Assembly: GCA_031277475.1 (NCBI GenBank)
Contig: JAITMJ010000059.1
Location: 1 to 47,906, forward strand
Origin: Flavobacteriaceae bacterium
GTDB lineage: Bacteria; Bacteroidota; Bacteroidia; Flavobacteriales; Weeksellaceae
DNA length: 47,906 nucleotides
Reading direction: 5' to 3'
This document shows, piece after piece, positions 47,314-47,906 of the stretch. Both the position numbers and the translations under genes were made by a program. Within the stretch, counting starts at the first letter, position 1. The number at the start of each line of letters is the position of its first letter. The notes below the pieces were generated by a model. That model saw only the letters and a program-made list of their open reading frames with translations. It was not told the origin of the DNA and did no database searches.

Positions 47314-47906
47314 ATGCTCACAAAAGAACAAATCGCAAAACGCATTTCAAAAGAAGTAAAAGACGGCTATTATGTGAATCTCGGGATTGGGATCCCGACT
47401 TTGGTAGCCAATTATGTTCCGGAAAATATTTCCGTAGAATTTCAAAGCGAAAACGGCGTTCTCGGAATGGGACCTTTTCCGTATGAAGGTGAAGAAGACG
47501 CCGATTTAATCAACGCCGGAAAACAAACGATTACGATTTTGCCCGGCGGTTCGTTTTTCGATTCGGCTTCCAGTTTCGGGATGATTCGCAGTAAAAAAGT
47601 GGATTTAACGATTCTCGGAGCGATGGAAGTTTCCGAAAACGGCGATATTGCCAATTGGAAAATTCCGGGAAAAATGGTGAAAGGAATGGGCGGAGCGATG
47701 GATTTGGTGGCTTCTGCCGAAAACATTATCGTGGCGATGATGCATGTGAACAAAGCCGGAGAATCCAAAATTCTGAAAAAATGCACGCTTCCGCTGACGG
47801 GTGTGAATTGCGTGAAAAAAATCGTAACCGAACTCGCTGTTTTGGAAGTTACACCCAAAGGTTTTAAACTCTTGGAACGCGCGCCCGGCGTTTCGGTGGA
47901 AGACAT
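47314..47906 (+). CDS. 3-oxoacid CoA-transferase subunit B (3' end outside window)
   Basis: An open frame starts at ATG 47314 and runs off the window after 197 codons. [34 protein letters not shown], and the catalytic glutamate in [16 protein letters not shown] identify a beta subunit of the SCOT/AtoA type; [32 protein letters not shown] follows. The enzyme moves CoA between succinyl-CoA and acetoacetate in ketone-body or branched-chain use. Subunit A is normally directly upstream; here no such gene precedes it within at least 700 bp, so A must be downstream or elsewhere. About 20 residues are missing at the C-terminus. Confidence 0.93.
   Translation, partial: MLTKEQIAKRISKEVKDGYYVNLGIGIPTLVANYVPENISVEFQSENGVLGMGPFPYEGEEDADLINAGKQTITILPGGSFFDSASSFGMIRSKKVDLTILGAMEVSENGDIANWKIPGKMVKGMGGAMDLVASAENIIVAMMHVNKAGESKILKKCTLPLTGVNCVKKIVTELAVLEVTPKGFKLLERAPGVSVED

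Overview
The window is a chromosomal segment from a low-GC member of the Bacteroidetes, most likely class Flavobacteriia close to Chryseobacterium and relatives. This rests on perfect or near-perfect TAnnTTTG -7 boxes at many starts, the absence of Shine-Dalgarno sites, a type IX secretion C-terminal sorting domain, a TonB receptor/HmuY pair, and many short dispersed palindromes of the kind common in flavobacterial genomes. There is no rRNA, CRISPR array, prophage or intact insertion sequence. One tRNA-Leu(CAA) gene is present.

Layout. 0-4.3 kb: the tail of a Nudix hydrolase, a 30-codon stub of an acyltransferase, yicC, a decayed DUF4932 gene, a ferredoxin and menD. 4.7-9.9 kb: mgtE, a septoil-knot protein, a DinB-like protein, adk and convergent mrdA (PBP2); mgtE and mrdA share almost the same 5' leader. 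9.9-15.2 kb: an AAA/DUF4143 ATPase behind 32-bp tandem operators, purF and metG. 15.3-22.6 kb: a J-domain protein, a heme uptake pair (HmuY-like lipoprotein and TonB receptor), an alpha/beta hydrolase with a third copy of the leader, sdaA and rpsO. 22.8-24.5 kb: a TPR sensor cut from its HTH domain by an in-frame stop. 24.5-29.3 kb: a repeat-rich accessory region with a 50-aa membrane ORF and two large secreted proteins. 29.3-36.9 kb: YceI, a giant alpha-2-macroglobulin gene carrying intergenic-type repeats in frame, and a secreted hypothetical. 37-41.6 kb: a DegT aminotransferase and three envelope genes on the minus strand. 41.7-47.9 kb: tRNA-Leu, an enoyl-CoA hydratase, an ACC-deaminase-like PLP enzyme, a small HExxH membrane protein, a DUF4136 lipoprotein, a T9SS cargo protein and the start of a CoA-transferase subunit B.

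Most genes are housekeeping or envelope functions in short transcription units. The strongest candidate for something undescribed is the roughly 90-nt leader shared by mgtE, mrdA and the alpha/beta hydrolase. In all three copies a -7 box lies just upstream, two internal stems can form (one with compensating base changes), and a 3' hairpin takes in the AUG start codon. In the mrdA copy a 56-nt insertion sits exactly in a loop. This looks like a cis-acting regulatory RNA or a mobile promoter/leader cassette. Other points of interest are short palindromes inserted in frame in coding genes, several recently broken genes, and a SusC-like signature inside the alpha-2-macroglobulin protein.
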